A stretch of DNA of 64,000 bases. Origin: Nocardia vulneris. GTDB lineage: Bacteria; Actinomycetota; Actinomycetes; Mycobacteriales; Mycobacteriaceae. A model generated the notes under the pieces. It had not been told where the DNA came from, made no database searches, and saw nothing but the letters and a program-made list of their open reading frames with translations. Of the stretch, positions 43,516-53,296 are shown piece after piece. Each line of letters begins with the position of its first letter. The first letter of the stretch is position 1. The DNA is taken from contig NZ_BDCI01000008.1 in NCBI RefSeq assembly GCF_001613425.1, positions 310,001-374,000 of the forward strand, in the 5' to 3' direction. The position numbers were made by a program, and so were the translations under genes.

Positions 43516-45882
43516 TCAGCGGGGGATGGGGATCGGGATCGGGATGGGCGGCAGCAGCGGTGGCGGCGGCAACCCGGGGATCCCCGGCGGTGGCGGCGGC
43601 CCGGGCGGCGGTGCGGCTCGTTGCGTGCCGTCACTGACGTAGAGCGTGATCACCGAGCCGGGGATGGCCGAACCGTTCGGCGCGGTGCCCATCACGGTGC
43701 CCTTGGCTTGTGCGCCCGGCCCGGTCACCGGCGTCACCTGGAATCCGGCGCCGACGAGCGCGGCGGTCGCCGCCCCCTGGGTCATGCCCACCACATCGGG
43801 CACCTGGGCGTTGTTCGAGCCGCGCACGTACTTGTCGTCCAGCGGCGGCAGCGCGGGCGGCGGGAACTGGCCGAGCACCGGTTTGATCGAGTTGAACCAG
43901 CTGCGCGCCGGTTCGTTACCACCGAACAGGTTGCCGTCGCCGCAGTTGCGCAGCGGGAACGAGCAGATCTCGCCCGGCGTCGGGCTGTCGCCGTACACGT
44001 AGGTGGCGGCGGCCAGCGAGTTGGTGAAGCCGAGGAAGGCCGAGGAGCGGTGGCTTTCGGTGGTGCCGGTCTTGCCCGACAGCGGCGCGGCCCACCCCGC
44101 GGACTGGGCGGCGCCCGCGGCGGTGCCGCTGATGTCGTCCTTGCTCATCGCGTTGGCCAGGGTGTTCGCCAGGCCGGGTTCGACGACCTGCTCGCAGGCC
44201 TGCTGGGTGAGCGGCACCTGCTTGCCCTGCCGGTCCACGACCTCCTTGATCGGGTTCGGCGGGCACCACTTGCCGCCGGAGGCGAGCGTCGCGGCGACAT
44301 TGGACAGTTCCAGCGGGTTGATCGCGACCGGGCCGAGGGTGAAGGAGCCGAGGTTCTGCTCCTTGATCATGTCGGCGAGGCTCTGGTTGCCGTGGCCGGA
44401 GGTGCCCGCCTCGGTGTAGGAGCGCATGCCGAGCCGGACCGCCATATCGACGGTGGGGGTCACCCCGACGGCCTGGATCAGCTTGACGAACGCGGTGTTC
44501 GGCGAGGTCGCCAGCGCCTCGGTGACCGACATCGGCGACTTGTACTTGCCCGCGTTCTCCACGCAGTAGGTGGCGGCCGGGCAGCCGCGGGCGCCACCGT
44601 TACCCATGCCCTTGGCCTCGAAGCGGCCGGGCACGTCGAGCTGGGCGTTGATGCCCAGGCCCTTCTCCATGGCGGCCGCGGTGGTGAAGATCTTGAAGAT
44701 CGAGCCCGCGCCGTCGCCGACCATCGAATACGGCTGCGGCTGCACGGTTTCGTTCGCGTCGCGGTTGAGTCCGTAGGTGCGGCTGCTCGCCATCGCGACC
44801 AGCGGATGGGAGTCCTGGCCCGGCGCGACGACGGACATCACCTGGGCGATGTTGTCCAGATTCGGGTTCGCCGAATCGGTCACGGAGCGCTTCACCGAGT
44901 CCTGCACCGCAGGATCGAGCGTCGTCCGGATCAGGTAGCCGCCCTTGTCGATCTGCTCGCGGCTGATGCCCGCGTTGGCGAGGTACTGCAGCGCGTAGTC
45001 GCAGAAGAAACCGCGGTCGTGCGCCGCGATGCAGCCGCGCGGCAAACCCTTGGGCTCGGGCAGCACGCCGAGCGGCTTGGTCTTGGCGTCGCGGAACTCG
45101 TCGGCCCGGCTGGGGATGTTCTGGATCATGGTGTCCAGCACGGTGTTGCGCCGGGCCAGCACGCCCTCGGTGTTGGTGTAGGGGTTCAGCTTCGAGGAGC
45201 TCTGCACCATGCCGGCCAGCATCGCCGCCTGCGAGACGTTCAGCTCCGAGGCGTCGATGCCGAAGTAGGTCTGCGCGGCGTCCTGGATGCCGTAGGAGGA
45301 GTTACCGAACGGGACCAGGTTCAGGTACCTGGTCAGGATCTCGTCTTTGGTGAGCTCGCGGTCCAGGGTCAGCGCCATCCGGATCTCGCGGATCTTGCGG
45401 GCGGGGGTCGTCTCGATCGCGGCCCGGCGTTCGGCGTCGGTCTTGGCCACGACCAGCAGCTGGAAGTTCTTGACGTACTGCTGGTCCAGCGTCGAGGCGC
45501 CCTGCTGCACCTCACCGCTGGAGGTGTTGGTCAGGAACGCGCGCAACGTGCCCTGCCAGTCCACGCCCTCGTGTTCGGCGAAGCGCCGGTCCTCGATGGA
45601 GACGATCGCCAGCTTCATGTCGTTGGAGATCTTGTCGCTGGGCACTTCGAAGCGGCGTTGCTCGTACAGCCAGGCGATCGGTGCGCCGCTCGCGTCGACC
45701 ATGGTGGAGACCGCGGGCACGGTGCCCTCCACCAATTCCGAGGACACGTTGTCGACGGCGTCGGCGGCCCGGTTCGAGACGAACCCGAAACCGCCTGCGA
45801 GCGGGAACAGCAACCCGGCGACGAGCACGGCAGCCAGCAAGCAGCTGCCGGCCAGCCTCGCGAGCGTTTGTGTGATCGGCAC
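43516..45882 (-). CDS. ponA2: Bifunctional class A penicillin-binding protein PonA2
   Basis: Polymerises and cross-links peptidoglycan outside the membrane. The 788-residue protein starts at GTG 45882, 7 nt after TAGTCT. It has an N-terminal membrane anchor, a GT51 transglycosylase domain (AIVSIEDRRFAEHEGVDWQG, GASTLDQQYVKN, TRYLNLVPFGNSSYGIQDAA) and a transpeptidase domain with S-I-F-K, TSPNTAF and SGKTGTTE. A single PASTA domain (QVPDVVGMTQGAATAAL) and a proline-rich tail ending IPIPIPIPR close it. The layout and neighbours match mycobacterial PonA2, linked to stress survival. It is divergent from whiB4. Confidence 0.97.
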   Translation of the reverse strand: MPITQTLARLAGSCLLAAVLVAGLLFPLAGGFGFVSNRAADAVDNVSSELVEGTVPAVSTMVDASGAPIAWLYEQRRFEVPSDKISNDMKLAIVSIEDRRFAEHEGVDWQGTLRAFLTNTSSGEVQQGASTLDQQYVKNFQLLVVAKTDAERRAAIETTPARKIREIRMALTLDRELTKDEILTRYLNLVPFGNSSYGIQDAAQTYFGIDASELNVSQAAMLAGMVQSSSKLNPYTNTEGVLARRNTVLDTMIQNIPSRADEFRDAKTKPLGVLPEPKGLPRGCIAAHDRGFFCDYALQYLANAGISREQIDKGGYLIRTTLDPAVQDSVKRSVTDSANPNLDNIAQVMSVVAPGQDSHPLVAMASSRTYGLNRDANETVQPQPYSMVGDGAGSIFKIFTTAAAMEKGLGINAQLDVPGRFEAKGMGNGGARGCPAATYCVENAGKYKSPMSVTEALATSPNTAFVKLIQAVGVTPTVDMAVRLGMRSYTEAGTSGHGNQSLADMIKEQNLGSFTLGPVAINPLELSNVAATLASGGKWCPPNPIKEVVDRQGKQVPLTQQACEQVVEPGLANTLANAMSKDDISGTAAGAAQSAGWAAPLSGKTGTTESHRSSAFLGFTNSLAAATYVYGDSPTPGEICSFPLRNCGDGNLFGGNEPARSWFNSIKPVLGQFPPPALPPLDDKYVRGSNNAQVPDVVGMTQGAATAALVGAGFQVTPVTGPGAQAKGTVMGTAPNGSAIPGSVITLYVSDGTQRAAPPPGPPPPPGIPGLPPPPLLPPIPIPIPIPR

Positions 45883-46102
45883 GATCCTCAGACTACGGGG
45901 TGCGCTCCGAGCTCTCTTCCGTGCGTTTACCGGAGCGAGATTGATGACGGGTAATGGGCGTGTCGCGCGAGCGAGTCTGGCGTGTCGCGGGACGGCGCGC
46001 CGCGAATAACCCGGCCTCGCCGCCGCTCCGGGGATTTTGCAGGGACGGACGTACCAAAAAATCCGGGGGCGGTCTTGCGCTAGCCCCATACCTTTACCTA
46101 GA

Positions 46103-46136
46103 TTGAGAACCCAGTGTGATAGAGCTAACACTCAAA
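46103..46136 (+). promoter_or_regulatory. Probable whiB4 promoter with nested dyad
   Basis: In the 359-bp ponA2-whiB4 gap, TTGAGA (46103-46108) and TAACAC (46126-46131) are 17 nt apart, a plausible -35/-10 pair. The same stretch has nested symmetry: AGTGT (46113-46117) with ACACT (46128-46132), and TTGAG (46103-46107) with CTCAA (46131-46135). The remaining gap nearer ponA2 shows only the ponA2 -10 box at 45890-45895. Confidence 0.45.
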
Positions 46137-46241
46137 GTGGAATGTGGTGCAGTTCGCAGCGGGGTTTGGGTTGCTGCGACGCTGACACGCGATTCTGGAG
46201 CGCCGTTGACCCGGTGTTCGGACTGCAAAGGGGCACACCAA

Positions 46242-46565
46242 ATGCACATGACAACCCCCATCGCTCGATTGGACGTGGAGCAGGCCGAAGCAAGGATTGC
46301 CTGGGTAGCTCAGGCCCGATGCAAGGAAGTGGATCCCGATCAGTTGTTCGTCCGCGGCGCTGCCCAGCGCAAAGCCGCGACGATCTGCAGGCACTGCCCG
46401 GTGCTGATGCAGTGTGGTGCCGACGCGCTCGACAATCGAGTGGAGTTCGGTGTGTGGGGCGGTATGACCGAGCGGCAGCGGCGCGCGCTGCTCAAGCAGC
46501 ACCCGGAAGTGACCTCCTGGGCCGATTTCTTCCAGGCCCAGCGCCAACATCAGGTGGCAATGTAG
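46242..46565 (+). CDS. whiB4: WhiB-family iron-sulfur regulator WhiB4
   Basis: A 107-residue redox-sensing transcription factor. ATG 46242 follows AAAGGGG by 8 nt. The four cluster-ligand cysteines are in ARCKEVDPDQLF and CRHCPVLMQCGADAL, and the WhiB turn EFGVWGGMTERQRRALLKQH is intact. The sequence after the first Cys is nearly the same as mycobacterial WhiB4, and the ponA2 and ArsA-like neighbours are the same. WhiB4 tunes the oxidative stress response. A hairpin terminator follows. Confidence 0.96.
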   Translation: MHMTTPIARLDVEQAEARIAWVAQARCKEVDPDQLFVRGAAQRKAATICRHCPVLMQCGADALDNRVEFGVWGGMTERQRRALLKQHPEVTSWADFFQAQRQHQVAM

Positions 46566-46579
46566 CCCCCGTGAACCCT

Positions 46580-46613
46580 CGGAACTGAGCCTGCGAAAGC
46601 GGGCTCAGTTCCG
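46580..46613. terminator. Terminator after whiB4
   Basis: CGGAACTGAGCCTGC (46580-46594) and GCGGGCTCAGTTCCG (46599-46613) form a 15-bp stem with one G-T pair and a GAAA tetraloop, followed by TTTGGGG. It separates whiB4 from the convergent ATPase gene. Confidence 0.8.
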
Positions 46614-46662
46614 TTTGGGGGCAAAAGCTTCCGTTTGGACCTATAGCCGATGCGTCTATGTA

Positions 46663-47778
46663 TCAAGCAGATGCTCGGTTGGTGGTCAGTTGATCACCAA
46701 CGGCACGCAGCGCCTCGAGATCGGACACCTCGAACGGCAACGCGGTGACCGCGACGATCGGTACCCGCGGATGCGCCCCCGTAAACCGGTGCAGCAGATG
46801 CTGTTCGCGCTTGTCCGTGGCCACGCGACGGGCGTGAATGCGCAGCACCGCCGCGGTCAGCGGATCCGAGTCCGCCAGTTGCTCCGCCACGGTCGCCGCT
46901 CGCCCGGCCGACAACGTGCTCAGCGCCGGATGCGTCCGGTTGAGCACCAGGCCCGCCAGCGGCATCCGTTCGGTGGACAGCCGGTCCACGAAGAACGACG
47001 CCTCGCGCAGCGCGTCCGGTTCCGCGGCCGCCACCACCAGGAAGTGGGTGCCCGGCTTGGAGAGCATCGCGTAGGTCCGGTCCGCGCGATCCTGGAAACC
47101 GCCGAACAGCGAGTCCAGCGATTGCAGGAAATTCGATGCGTCCTTGAGCATCTGGCCACCGACGATGGTGGACACCCCGCGCACCGCCAGGCTCATCGCG
47201 CCGGTGACCAGCCGGGTGACGCCGCGACCCGGCGCCATGATGACCCGGATCATCCTGCCGTTCAGGAAATTTCCGAGCCGCTTCGGCGCGTCCAGGAAGT
47301 CGAGCGCGTTGCGCGACGGGGGAGTGTCGACCACGATCAGGTCCCACTCCTTGCGCCCGGCCAGCTGGCCGAGCTTCTCCATCGCCATGTACTCCTGCGT
47401 CCCGCCGAACGACGAGGCGACCGTTTGGTAGAAGGGGTTGGCGAAGATCTGCTCGGCCTTCTCCGGGCTGGTGTGCTCGAGCACCATGTCGTCGAAGGTG
47501 CGGCGCATGTTCAGCATCATCGCGTGCAGCTCGCCCTTGGCCGCCGGACCGAGCGGCACCCGCTGCGGCGAATTGCCGAGATCGGCGACCCCGAGCGACT
47601 GCGCCAGCCGGCGGGCCGGGTCGATGGTGAGCACCACGACCTTGCGGCCCTGTTCGGCCGCGCGTAACGCGATCGCCGCGGCGGTGGTGGTTTTGCCGAC
47701 CCCGCCCGAGCCGCAGCAGACCACGACGCGCGCCGTCCGGTCTTCGATGATGCTCGAAATATCCAGTGGCGCGGTCAT
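46663..47778 (-). CDS. ArsA/GET3-type ATPase (Rv3680-like)
   Basis: A 371-residue P-loop ATPase. The deviant Walker A reads [20 protein letters not shown], with [19 protein letters not shown] as switch region and [20 protein letters not shown] as Walker B. In mycobacteria this protein and its partner Rv3679 form a complex reported to protect against host-derived stress such as glycerol or nitric oxide. Here too the two genes overlap by 4 bp and are translationally coupled, so a heterodimer is likely. No membrane pump partner is adjacent. Confidence 0.92.
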   Translation of the reverse strand: MTAPLDISSIIEDRTARVVVCCGSGGVGKTTTAAAIALRAAEQGRKVVVLTIDPARRLAQSLGVADLGNSPQRVPLGPAAKGELHAMMLNMRRTFDDMVLEHTSPEKAEQIFANPFYQTVASSFGGTQEYMAMEKLGQLAGRKEWDLIVVDTPPSRNALDFLDAPKRLGNFLNGRMIRVIMAPGRGVTRLVTGAMSLAVRGVSTIVGGQMLKDASNFLQSLDSLFGGFQDRADRTYAMLSKPGTHFLVVAAAEPDALREASFFVDRLSTERMPLAGLVLNRTHPALSTLSAGRAATVAEQLADSDPLTAAVLRIHARRVATDKREQHLLHRFTGAHPRVPIVAVTALPFEVSDLEALRAVGDQLTTNRASA

Positions 47779-48812
47779 TTGACCCCTTGGGTACTCAGGT
47801 GTTCGGCTAATTCGTACAAGCCGCCGAGGTCCATGCCCTCCGGCAGTGCGGGCAGGTACAGGCGGGACGCGTCGACCTTGGCGAGCTCGGCCGCGCTGTC
47901 GTCCTGCGCCTGCAAAGTGGCGGCGTGCTCGATTGTTTCGGTGATCAGACCCTGGAAGTCGTTGTCCGGCAGGGTAATTCCCGCGGCAGCGAGTCCGGCG
48001 CGGACCGCGTCGGTGTCCACCGTGCCCCGCGCGGCCGCGGCGCGCAGCTCGGGCGGCAGCTGCCCCTCGGTGGCCCGGTTCACGATGACCGTGCCGATCC
48101 GCAGATCCGCCGCCTTCAATTCCGCGATGGCATCGGCGGTTTCCTGCACCGGCAGCGCTTCGAGCAAGGTGACCAGGTGGATCATCGTCTGATCCGAGTG
48201 CAGCAGCTTCGAGACGCCCTCGGCCTGGGACGCGATCGGCCCGCCCTTGGCCACCTCGAGCATGGCCTGGGTGACGTCGAGGAAACTGGCGATCCGGCCG
48301 GTCGGCGGCGCGTCGACCACGATCTCGTCGTAGACCCGCTTGCCGTCCTTGCCGACCCGGACCGCGGTCTCCTTGATCTTGCCCGTCAGGATGACGTCGC
48401 GCAGGCCGGGCGCGATCGTCGTGACGAACTCGATGGCGCCCATCCGGCGCATCGCCCGGCCCGCGAAGCCGAGGTTGTAGAACATGTCCAGGTATTCGAG
48501 GAAGGCGTGCTCGATGTCGAGCGCGAGCGCGACCACCTCGCCGCCGCCGTCCGCGGTGGCGATCCGGGTCTCGGTCGGCGGCAGCGGCGGCAGATCGAAC
48601 AGCTGGGCGATCGACTGCCTGCTCTCCACCTCCACCAGCAGCACCCGCCGCCCGCCGGCCGCGAGGGCCAATGCCAGCGCCGCGGCCACGGTCGACTTGC
48701 CCGTGCCACCCTTGCCCGAGACGTAGTGCAAGCGAGCCTTCTCGGCACGTTCCGGCCAGCCTTTTTCGAGCTCGGGCTCGGCCGAAAGCGGCACTGCTGT
48801 TGGTACTCCCAC
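47775..48812 (-). CDS. ArsA/GET3-type ATPase (Rv3679-like)
   Basis: A 345-residue partner ATPase. GTG 48812 is supported by TAGGCT (48820-48825) 7 nt upstream, giving a leaderless mRNA; the protein starts [20 protein letters not shown]. Walker A is [20 protein letters not shown], with [20 protein letters not shown], and Walker B is [20 protein letters not shown]. It overlaps the downstream ATPase by 4 bp. Together with DUF4177 on the other strand, the arrangement matches Rv3678A-Rv3679-Rv3680. Confidence 0.92.
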   Translation of the reverse strand: MGVPTAVPLSAEPELEKGWPERAEKARLHYVSGKGGTGKSTVAAALALALAAGGRRVLLVEVESRQSIAQLFDLPPLPPTETRIATADGGGEVVALALDIEHAFLEYLDMFYNLGFAGRAMRRMGAIEFVTTIAPGLRDVILTGKIKETAVRVGKDGKRVYDEIVVDAPPTGRIASFLDVTQAMLEVAKGGPIASQAEGVSKLLHSDQTMIHLVTLLEALPVQETADAIAELKAADLRIGTVIVNRATEGQLPPELRAAAARGTVDTDAVRAGLAAAGITLPDNDFQGLITETIEHAATLQAQDDSAAELAKVDASRLYLPALPEGMDLGGLYELAEHLSTQGVK

Positions 48813-48988
48813 GTTCGCGAGCCTATAACCCGTTCTGAGATCGCGCCCGAGGGATCCGCCTAGTGCCTGGTCCAGGCGGTGTATCTGTACCAGACAGTAG
48901 GATTTCGGGACGTTTTGCCCACCTTCGGCGGGCATGCGGAACGCGATGCCGCAAGCGCGCTCCGGGCGCCGCCAACTACGCTCCTCCC

Positions 48989-49150
48989 ATGAGTGAAGCG
49001 AGCTTGTGGGAGTACGCGACCGTGCCGCTGTTGACGCACGCGACGAAGCAGATTCTCGACCAGTGGGGCGCGGACGGATGGGAGCTGGTGACCGTGTTGC
49101 CGGGGCCGACCGGTGAGCAGCACGTCGCCTACCTCAAGCGTCCGAAGTAA
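48989..49150 (+). CDS. DUF4177-type small protein (Rv3678A-like)
   Basis: A 53-residue protein beginning MSEASLWEYATVPLLTHATK and continuing QILDQWGADGWELVTVLPGP, the compact beta-alpha-beta pattern of DUF4177. Function unknown. TACGCT (48977-48982) lies 6 nt before ATG 48989, so the mRNA is likely leaderless. It is 14 bp from the RidA-like gene and probably co-transcribed with it. Frames extending to 48863 lack coding character. Confidence 0.88.
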   Translation: MSEASLWEYATVPLLTHATKQILDQWGADGWELVTVLPGPTGEQHVAYLKRPK

Positions 49151-49164
49151 AGGAGACGCCGCAG

Positions 49165-49632
49165 ATGACCACAGCAACCCAGTGGGAAAGCAATCTCGCC
49201 CGGCTCGGCCTGACCCTGCCGCCGGTCGCGCCGCCGGTCGCCGCCTACATCCCGGCGATCCAGACCGGTTCGCTGGTCTACACCTCGGGCCAGCTGCCGT
49301 TCGTGAACGGTGAGCTCTCGGCGGTCGGCAAGGTCGGCGCCGAGGTGAGCACCGAGCAGGCGCAAGAAGCCGCCCGCCTCTGCGCGCTCAACGCGCTCGC
49401 GGCCGTGCACGGACTGGTCGGGCTCGACCGGGTGGTGCGCGTGGTGAAGGTGGTCGGATTCGTCGCCTCCGCACCGGGATACAACGACCAGCCGGTCGTG
49501 ATCAACGGCGCCTCGGAATTCCTCGGCGAGGTCTTCGGCGACGCGGGCGTGCACGCGCGCTCCGCCGTCGGCGTCTCCGAACTGCCCAAGAACACCCCCG
49601 TCGAGGTCGAGATCATCGTCGAGGTGGGGTGA
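49165..49632 (+). CDS. RidA family protein (Rv3678c-like)
   Basis: A 155-residue member of the RidA/YjgF superfamily, longer variant. It starts MTTATQWESNLARLGLTLPP; GSLVYTSGQLPFVNGEL and ARSAVGVSELPKNTPVEVEI are the family blocks. The Arg that in true RidA deaminates enamine/imine intermediates is in the usual spot of HARSAVGVSELP. Start ATG 49165 has AAAGGAGA upstream. It likely removes reactive enamines, but several subfamilies lack that activity. Confidence 0.9.
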   Translation: MTTATQWESNLARLGLTLPPVAPPVAAYIPAIQTGSLVYTSGQLPFVNGELSAVGKVGAEVSTEQAQEAARLCALNALAAVHGLVGLDRVVRVVKVVGFVASAPGYNDQPVVINGASEFLGEVFGDAGVHARSAVGVSELPKNTPVEVEIIVEVG

Positions 49633-49742
49633 TTTCTCCCGCGTGGGAGGACGGTCACGTGCGCGGCATGTGAAAGCCGCGCGCGTGGTTGTCTTTTGGG
49701 TAGACCACTCCGGAACGGCAGATCGCATTCGAGGACGATGGC

Positions 49743-50534
49743 ATGGCACTTGAACATCCCGCGTACGGGCAATTACGGCAGGTCACCCCGACGGCAGCGG
49801 TGTTGCTCGCGGACAATCCCGGCCAGATGACGTTGCAGGGCACCAACACCTGGATCCTGCGCGCGCCGGGGCGATCGGATTGCGTGGTGGTCGATCCCGG
49901 TCCGAAGGACAAGGCACACAGCGCGAAGATCGCCGAGGTCACCGGGGGTGCGATCGCGCTGACGCTGATCACGCACCGGCACCACGACCACACCGGCGGC
50001 ATCGACCGGCTGGTGAAACTCACCGGAACCCCGGTGCGCGCCAAGGACTCCGAGTTCCTGCGCGGCTCGACCGCACCGCTGGTCGACGGCGAGGTGATCG
50101 AGGCCGCGGGCCTGCGCATCGCCGTGCTCGACACTCCGGGCCACACCGGCGACTCGGTGAGTTTCGTCCTCGACGACGCGGTACTGACCGGGGACACGAT
50201 TCTCGGCAGCGGCACCACCGTGCTCGACTCGAGCGACGGCACCCTGGCCGACTATCTGTCCTCGCTCGACCGCCTGGTCGAGGTGGGCGCGGGTAAGGCG
50301 CTGCTGCCCGCGCACGGGCCGGATCACCCCGACCTGGAGCCGGTGGCTCGCTACTACATCAAGCACCGGCAGGAACGACTCGAACAGGTCCGCGAGGCGT
50401 TGCGGGTGCTCGGTCCTGACGCGGGTGCGATGGCCGTGGTGCGCCGGGTGTACGCCGACGTGGACAAGCGGCTGTGGCTTGCCGCCCGCAGTTCGGTGCA
50501 GGCCCAGCTGGAATACCTACGCGCCGAGGGCTGA
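49743..50534 (+). CDS. MBL-fold hydrolase (Rv3677c-like)
   Basis: A 263-residue metallo-beta-lactamase-fold hydrolase related to LACTB2-type proteins. The metal site THRHHDHTGG, then LDTPGHTGDSVSFVLDDAVL and LLPAHGPDHPDLEP, are present. A C-terminal helical region (RQERLEQVREALRVLGPDAG) ends it, as in LACTB2, whose members include RNases and thioesterases. Start ATG 49743 follows GAGGAC. It is separated by 110 bp from the RidA gene and ends at a hairpin shared with the convergent crp. Confidence 0.9.
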   Translation: MALEHPAYGQLRQVTPTAAVLLADNPGQMTLQGTNTWILRAPGRSDCVVVDPGPKDKAHSAKIAEVTGGAIALTLITHRHHDHTGGIDRLVKLTGTPVRAKDSEFLRGSTAPLVDGEVIEAAGLRIAVLDTPGHTGDSVSFVLDDAVLTGDTILGSGTTVLDSSDGTLADYLSSLDRLVEVGAGKALLPAHGPDHPDLEPVARYYIKHRQERLEQVREALRVLGPDAGAMAVVRRVYADVDKRLWLAARSSVQAQLEYLRAEG

Positions 50535-50550
50535 CGCGCATCGACAACCG

Positions 50551-50586
50551 GCCTGCCGGATTCATGGAGCTGTGAATCCGGCAGGC
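50551..50586. terminator. Bidirectional terminator between the MBL gene and crp
   Basis: GCCTGCCGGATTCA (50551-50564) and TGAATCCGGCAGGC (50573-50586) form a perfect 14-bp stem with an 8-nt loop, between two convergent genes. Confidence 0.78.
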
Positions 50587-50600
50587 GGTACACCTGTGGA

Positions 50601-51275
50601 CTAGCGCGCGCGGCGGGCCAGGCGCTCGGAGTCGGAGATGAGCACGCTCTTGCCCTCCAGCCGCAGCCAACCGCGGTGCGCGAAGTCGGCCAGCGCCTTG
50701 TTCACGGTTTCGCGGGAGGCGCCGACCAGCTGGGCGATCTCCTCCTGGGTGAGGTCGTGGGTGACCCGCAGCGCACCGGCCTCCTGGGTGCCGAACCGCT
50801 GTGCGAGCTGCAGCAGCGCCTTGGCGACCCGGCCGGGCACGTCGGTGAAGATGAGGTCGGCCAGGTTGTTGTTGGTGCGACGCAGGCGCCGGGCGAGGAC
50901 GCGGAGCAACTGCTCGGCGATCTCGGGTCGCTGGTCGATCCAGGACTTGAGGGCGTCCCGGTCCATCGTCACGGCACGCACCTCGGTCACCGTGGTGGCG
51001 GTGGAGGTACGCGGGCCCGGATCGAAGATCGACAGCTCACCGAACATGTCCGAGGGGCCCATGATGGTCAGCAAATTCTCCCGGCCGTCGGGAGAGCGAC
51101 GTCCGATCTTCACCTTGCCCGAGGTGATGATGTAGAGCCGGTCACCCGGTTCACCTTCGTTGAAAATGACATGACCACGTGGGAAATCCACGGGCTGCAA
51201 TTGCTTGGCGAGGGCGGCCACCGCAGTGGGCTCGACGCCCTGGAAGATGCCTGCTCTGGCGAGGGCCTCGTCCAC
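50601..51275 (-). CDS. crp: cAMP receptor protein (Crp)
   Basis: A 224-residue global regulator. GTG 51275 follows AAGGAG by 7 nt. The sequence is nearly that of mycobacterial Crp (Rv3676): [19 protein letters not shown], the cAMP pocket [18 protein letters not shown], the dimer helix [20 protein letters not shown], and the [23 protein letters not shown]. It binds GTGN8CAC-type sites and controls metabolism and resuscitation genes in mycobacteria. Probably autoregulated: one candidate site lies upstream at 51363-51376. Confidence 0.98.
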   Translation of the reverse strand: MDEALARAGIFQGVEPTAVAALAKQLQPVDFPRGHVIFNEGEPGDRLYIITSGKVKIGRRSPDGRENLLTIMGPSDMFGELSIFDPGPRTSTATTVTEVRAVTMDRDALKSWIDQRPEIAEQLLRVLARRLRRTNNNLADLIFTDVPGRVAKALLQLAQRFGTQEAGALRVTHDLTQEEIAQLVGASRETVNKALADFAHRGWLRLEGKSVLISDSERLARRAR

Positions 51276-51362
51276 TTATGTGCTCCTTATGGGAAATGGC
51301 TCTGTACTGGACCGAAAGCGACTCGGCCAACAGCGCAGTCTACGCGGCATGATGACAGCGTA

Positions 51363-51376
51363 GTGACAGACACCAC
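51363..51376. promoter_or_regulatory. Candidate Crp site upstream of crp
   Basis: GTG at 51363-51365 and CAC at 51374-51376 have the 8-nt spacing of the Crp core. The flanks match the full TGTGA-N6-TCACA consensus only partly. The site is about 90 bp before the crp start in the 218-bp crp upstream region (51276-51493), which holds no other recognised element. Confidence 0.3.
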
Positions 51377-51493
51377 GTAACGTGTGGATTGCATGGCGCA
51401 GCGAGGAACCGTACCAGTTTCTGATCTTGGCTTTCGCGGGCACCCACGTGGTTACCGCAGCTCTAGCCGCCGGGTCCGTCGGTCACTTCGGGG

Positions 51494-51736
51494 TCAGCTT
51501 GCTCGGGCCACATCCAGCTCTTCGCCCCGGGCGCGGCGCTTGCGCATCCGTGCCACGGCAGCGGGCAGGCCGAGCCTCGTCAGCTCTTTCACTTCTGCGT
51601 TGCTTGCCTTGTCCAGGTACTGCTGAACCTCTTCGTCGGGTTCGAGAAGTTTGCGGAGCCGGTTCTCGACCCGCTCCATACCCAGTGCGAACAGCATCAA
51701 CAGCACTGGGAAGAGCACCACAGCGAGTCCTTGCAT
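51494..51736 (-). CDS. Small membrane protein (Rv3675-like)
   Basis: An 80-residue protein starting [20 protein letters not shown], one membrane helix, then a charged cytoplasmic helix [20 protein letters not shown] and an Arg/Lys-rich tail. A small membrane protein sits at the same place between nth and crp in M. tuberculosis (Rv3675). ATG 51736 lacks a Shine-Dalgarno sequence. Function unknown; the basic tail suggests contact with nucleic acid or lipid headgroups. Confidence 0.7.
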   Translation of the reverse strand: MQGLAVVLFPVLLMLFALGMERVENRLRKLLEPDEEVQQYLDKASNAEVKELTRLGLPAAVARMRKRRARGEELDVARAS

Positions 51737-51827
51737 ACGGAGGAGTAAACACGGTCTAGGTCTCAGATGGAACACGGCAACCGAACTGGACGGGCAACGC
51801 CGGCCGACAGTTCCGTATGGTGGACGG

Positions 51828-52661
51828 GTGCGTGTCACCCCTTCCAACGCCGCCGGAAACGGACGTGCGACTGCCGCCGCGGCGACCGATGCGCCAGCCA
51901 CCGCGGCCGCTGCGCCGAAGCGGAAAACCCGCGCGCGACAGGCGGAAACCCAGCTCGGGCTGGTCCGTCGCGCGCGCCGGATGAACCGTGTGCTGGCCGA
52001 GGCATTTCCGGACGCGCACTGTGAGCTGGATTTCACCACGCCGCTCGAATTGGCGGTCGCGACAATACTTTCCGCGCAGTCCACCGATGTGCGGGTGAAT
52101 CTCACCACGCCCGCGCTCTTCGCGAAGTACCCCGACGCCCGCGCCTACGCCGAGGCGAACCGCGCGGAGCTGGAGGAATACGTTCGCTCGACAGGTTTCT
52201 ACCGCAACAAGGCGAACTCGCTGATCGGCCTCGGGCAGGCCCTGCTCGAACGGCACCACGGTGAGTTGCCTCACACCATGGACGAATTGGTGCAGTTGCC
52301 CGGCATCGGGCGCAAAACCGCGAACGTCATCCTGGGCAACGCGTTCGGCGTGCCGGGCATCACGGTCGACACCCATTTCGGTCGCCTGGTGCGGCGCTGG
52401 CAGTGGACCGCCGAGGAAGACCCGGTGAAGGTCGAGCACATCGTCGGCGAGCTGATCGAGCGCAAAGAGTGGACGATGCTCTCGCATCGGGTGATCTTCC
52501 ACGGCCGCCGGGTGTGTCATGCCAGGAAGCCGGCCTGCGGTGTGTGCGTGCTCGCCAAGGACTGCCCGTCCTTCGGCGCCGGTCCCACCGATCCCGACAC
52601 CGCGGCGGATCTGGTCAAAGGTCCCGAGAAGGAGCATCTGCTCGAGCTGGTCGGCCGGTGA
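51828..52661 (+). CDS. nth: Endonuclease III (DNA glycosylase/AP lyase)
   Basis: Base-excision repair enzyme for oxidised pyrimidines. GTG 51828 lies 6 nt after TATGGT (51816-51821), indicating a leaderless mRNA. The first ~45 residues are an Ala/Arg-rich extension. The helix-hairpin-helix [14 protein letters not shown] with its catalytic Lys, the Asp in [15 protein letters not shown], and the 4Fe-4S ligands in [17 protein letters not shown] (C-x6-C-x2-C-x5-C) are present. Its stop overlaps the TlpA start by 4 bp, so it heads an operon of nth, tlpA, Nudix and probably marP. Confidence 0.96.
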   Translation: MRVTPSNAAGNGRATAAAATDAPATAAAAPKRKTRARQAETQLGLVRRARRMNRVLAEAFPDAHCELDFTTPLELAVATILSAQSTDVRVNLTTPALFAKYPDARAYAEANRAELEEYVRSTGFYRNKANSLIGLGQALLERHHGELPHTMDELVQLPGIGRKTANVILGNAFGVPGITVDTHFGRLVRRWQWTAEEDPVKVEHIVGELIERKEWTMLSHRVIFHGRRVCHARKPACGVCVLAKDCPSFGAGPTDPDTAADLVKGPEKEHLLELVGR

Positions 52662-53296
52662 GGGGAGTCCCGGTTGCCTGGCGATGGGCGCTGGCCGGAT
52701 TGATCGCTGTGCTGGCGCTGACGGTCGCGCTGTGGCCGCGCGGCAACCGCGACACCGATCCTGCGCCGGATACCGCGCGGTCCCCGCGCGGCGCCGGAGT
52801 TGCCGAACAGCAACGCGCCGCCGCGGATCTCGCGCCGTGCCCACGGCCCGCCGCGGGTGCGCAGAGCGCCGGTCCGCTCGCGGGCCTCACGCTGAACTGC
52901 CTGGCCGACGGTGCGCCGGTGGAGCTGGCCGCCGCGCTCGCGGGTAAGCCCGCGCTGCTGAACCTCTGGGCGTACTGGTGCGGGCCGTGTGCGCAAGAAT
53001 TGCCGTATTTGCAGCAGTTCGCCCGACGCGCCGGAAACGCGATTACCGTGCTGACCGTGCACAGCGACCCCGACGAGGCCAAGGCGATCGCCCGGTTGAC
53101 TGGACTCGACGTGAAACTGCCTGGTGTACTCGATGCCGATACGCGGGTGCGGACCGTCGTCGGCGCCCCTGCGGTACTGCCTGTTTCGGTGTTGGTGCGG
53201 GCGGACGGTTCGGTGGCACGGGTGGAGGTGCGCGCGTTCACCGGGGTCGACGACATCGCGAACACCGTCGCCCGGGAGCTGGGAGTAGCCGCATGA
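52658..53296 (+). CDS. TlpA-type thiol-disulfide oxidoreductase (Rv3673c-like)
   Basis: A 212-residue membrane-anchored thioredoxin-fold protein. GTG 52658 overlaps the nth stop (GTGA). An N-terminal hydrophobic anchor ([17 protein letters not shown]) is followed by the thioredoxin domain with the active site [16 protein letters not shown] (C-x-x-C) and the cis-Pro segment [11 protein letters not shown]. It acts outside the membrane, reducing or resolving disulfides. It overlaps the Nudix gene by 4 bp (ATGA). Operon context links it to MarP, a disulfide-containing protease. Confidence 0.93.
   Translation: MRGVPVAWRWALAGLIAVLALTVALWPRGNRDTDPAPDTARSPRGAGVAEQQRAAADLAPCPRPAAGAQSAGPLAGLTLNCLADGAPVELAAALAGKPALLNLWAYWCGPCAQELPYLQQFARRAGNAITVLTVHSDPDEAKAIARLTGLDVKLPGVLDADTRVRTVVGAPAVLPVSVLVRADGSVARVEVRAFTGVDDIANTVARELGVAA

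Noticed and set aside
43621..45954. 777-codon plus-strand frame over ponA2
   Set aside because: ponA2 is certain on the other strand; the plus-strand frame is a GC-bias shadow.
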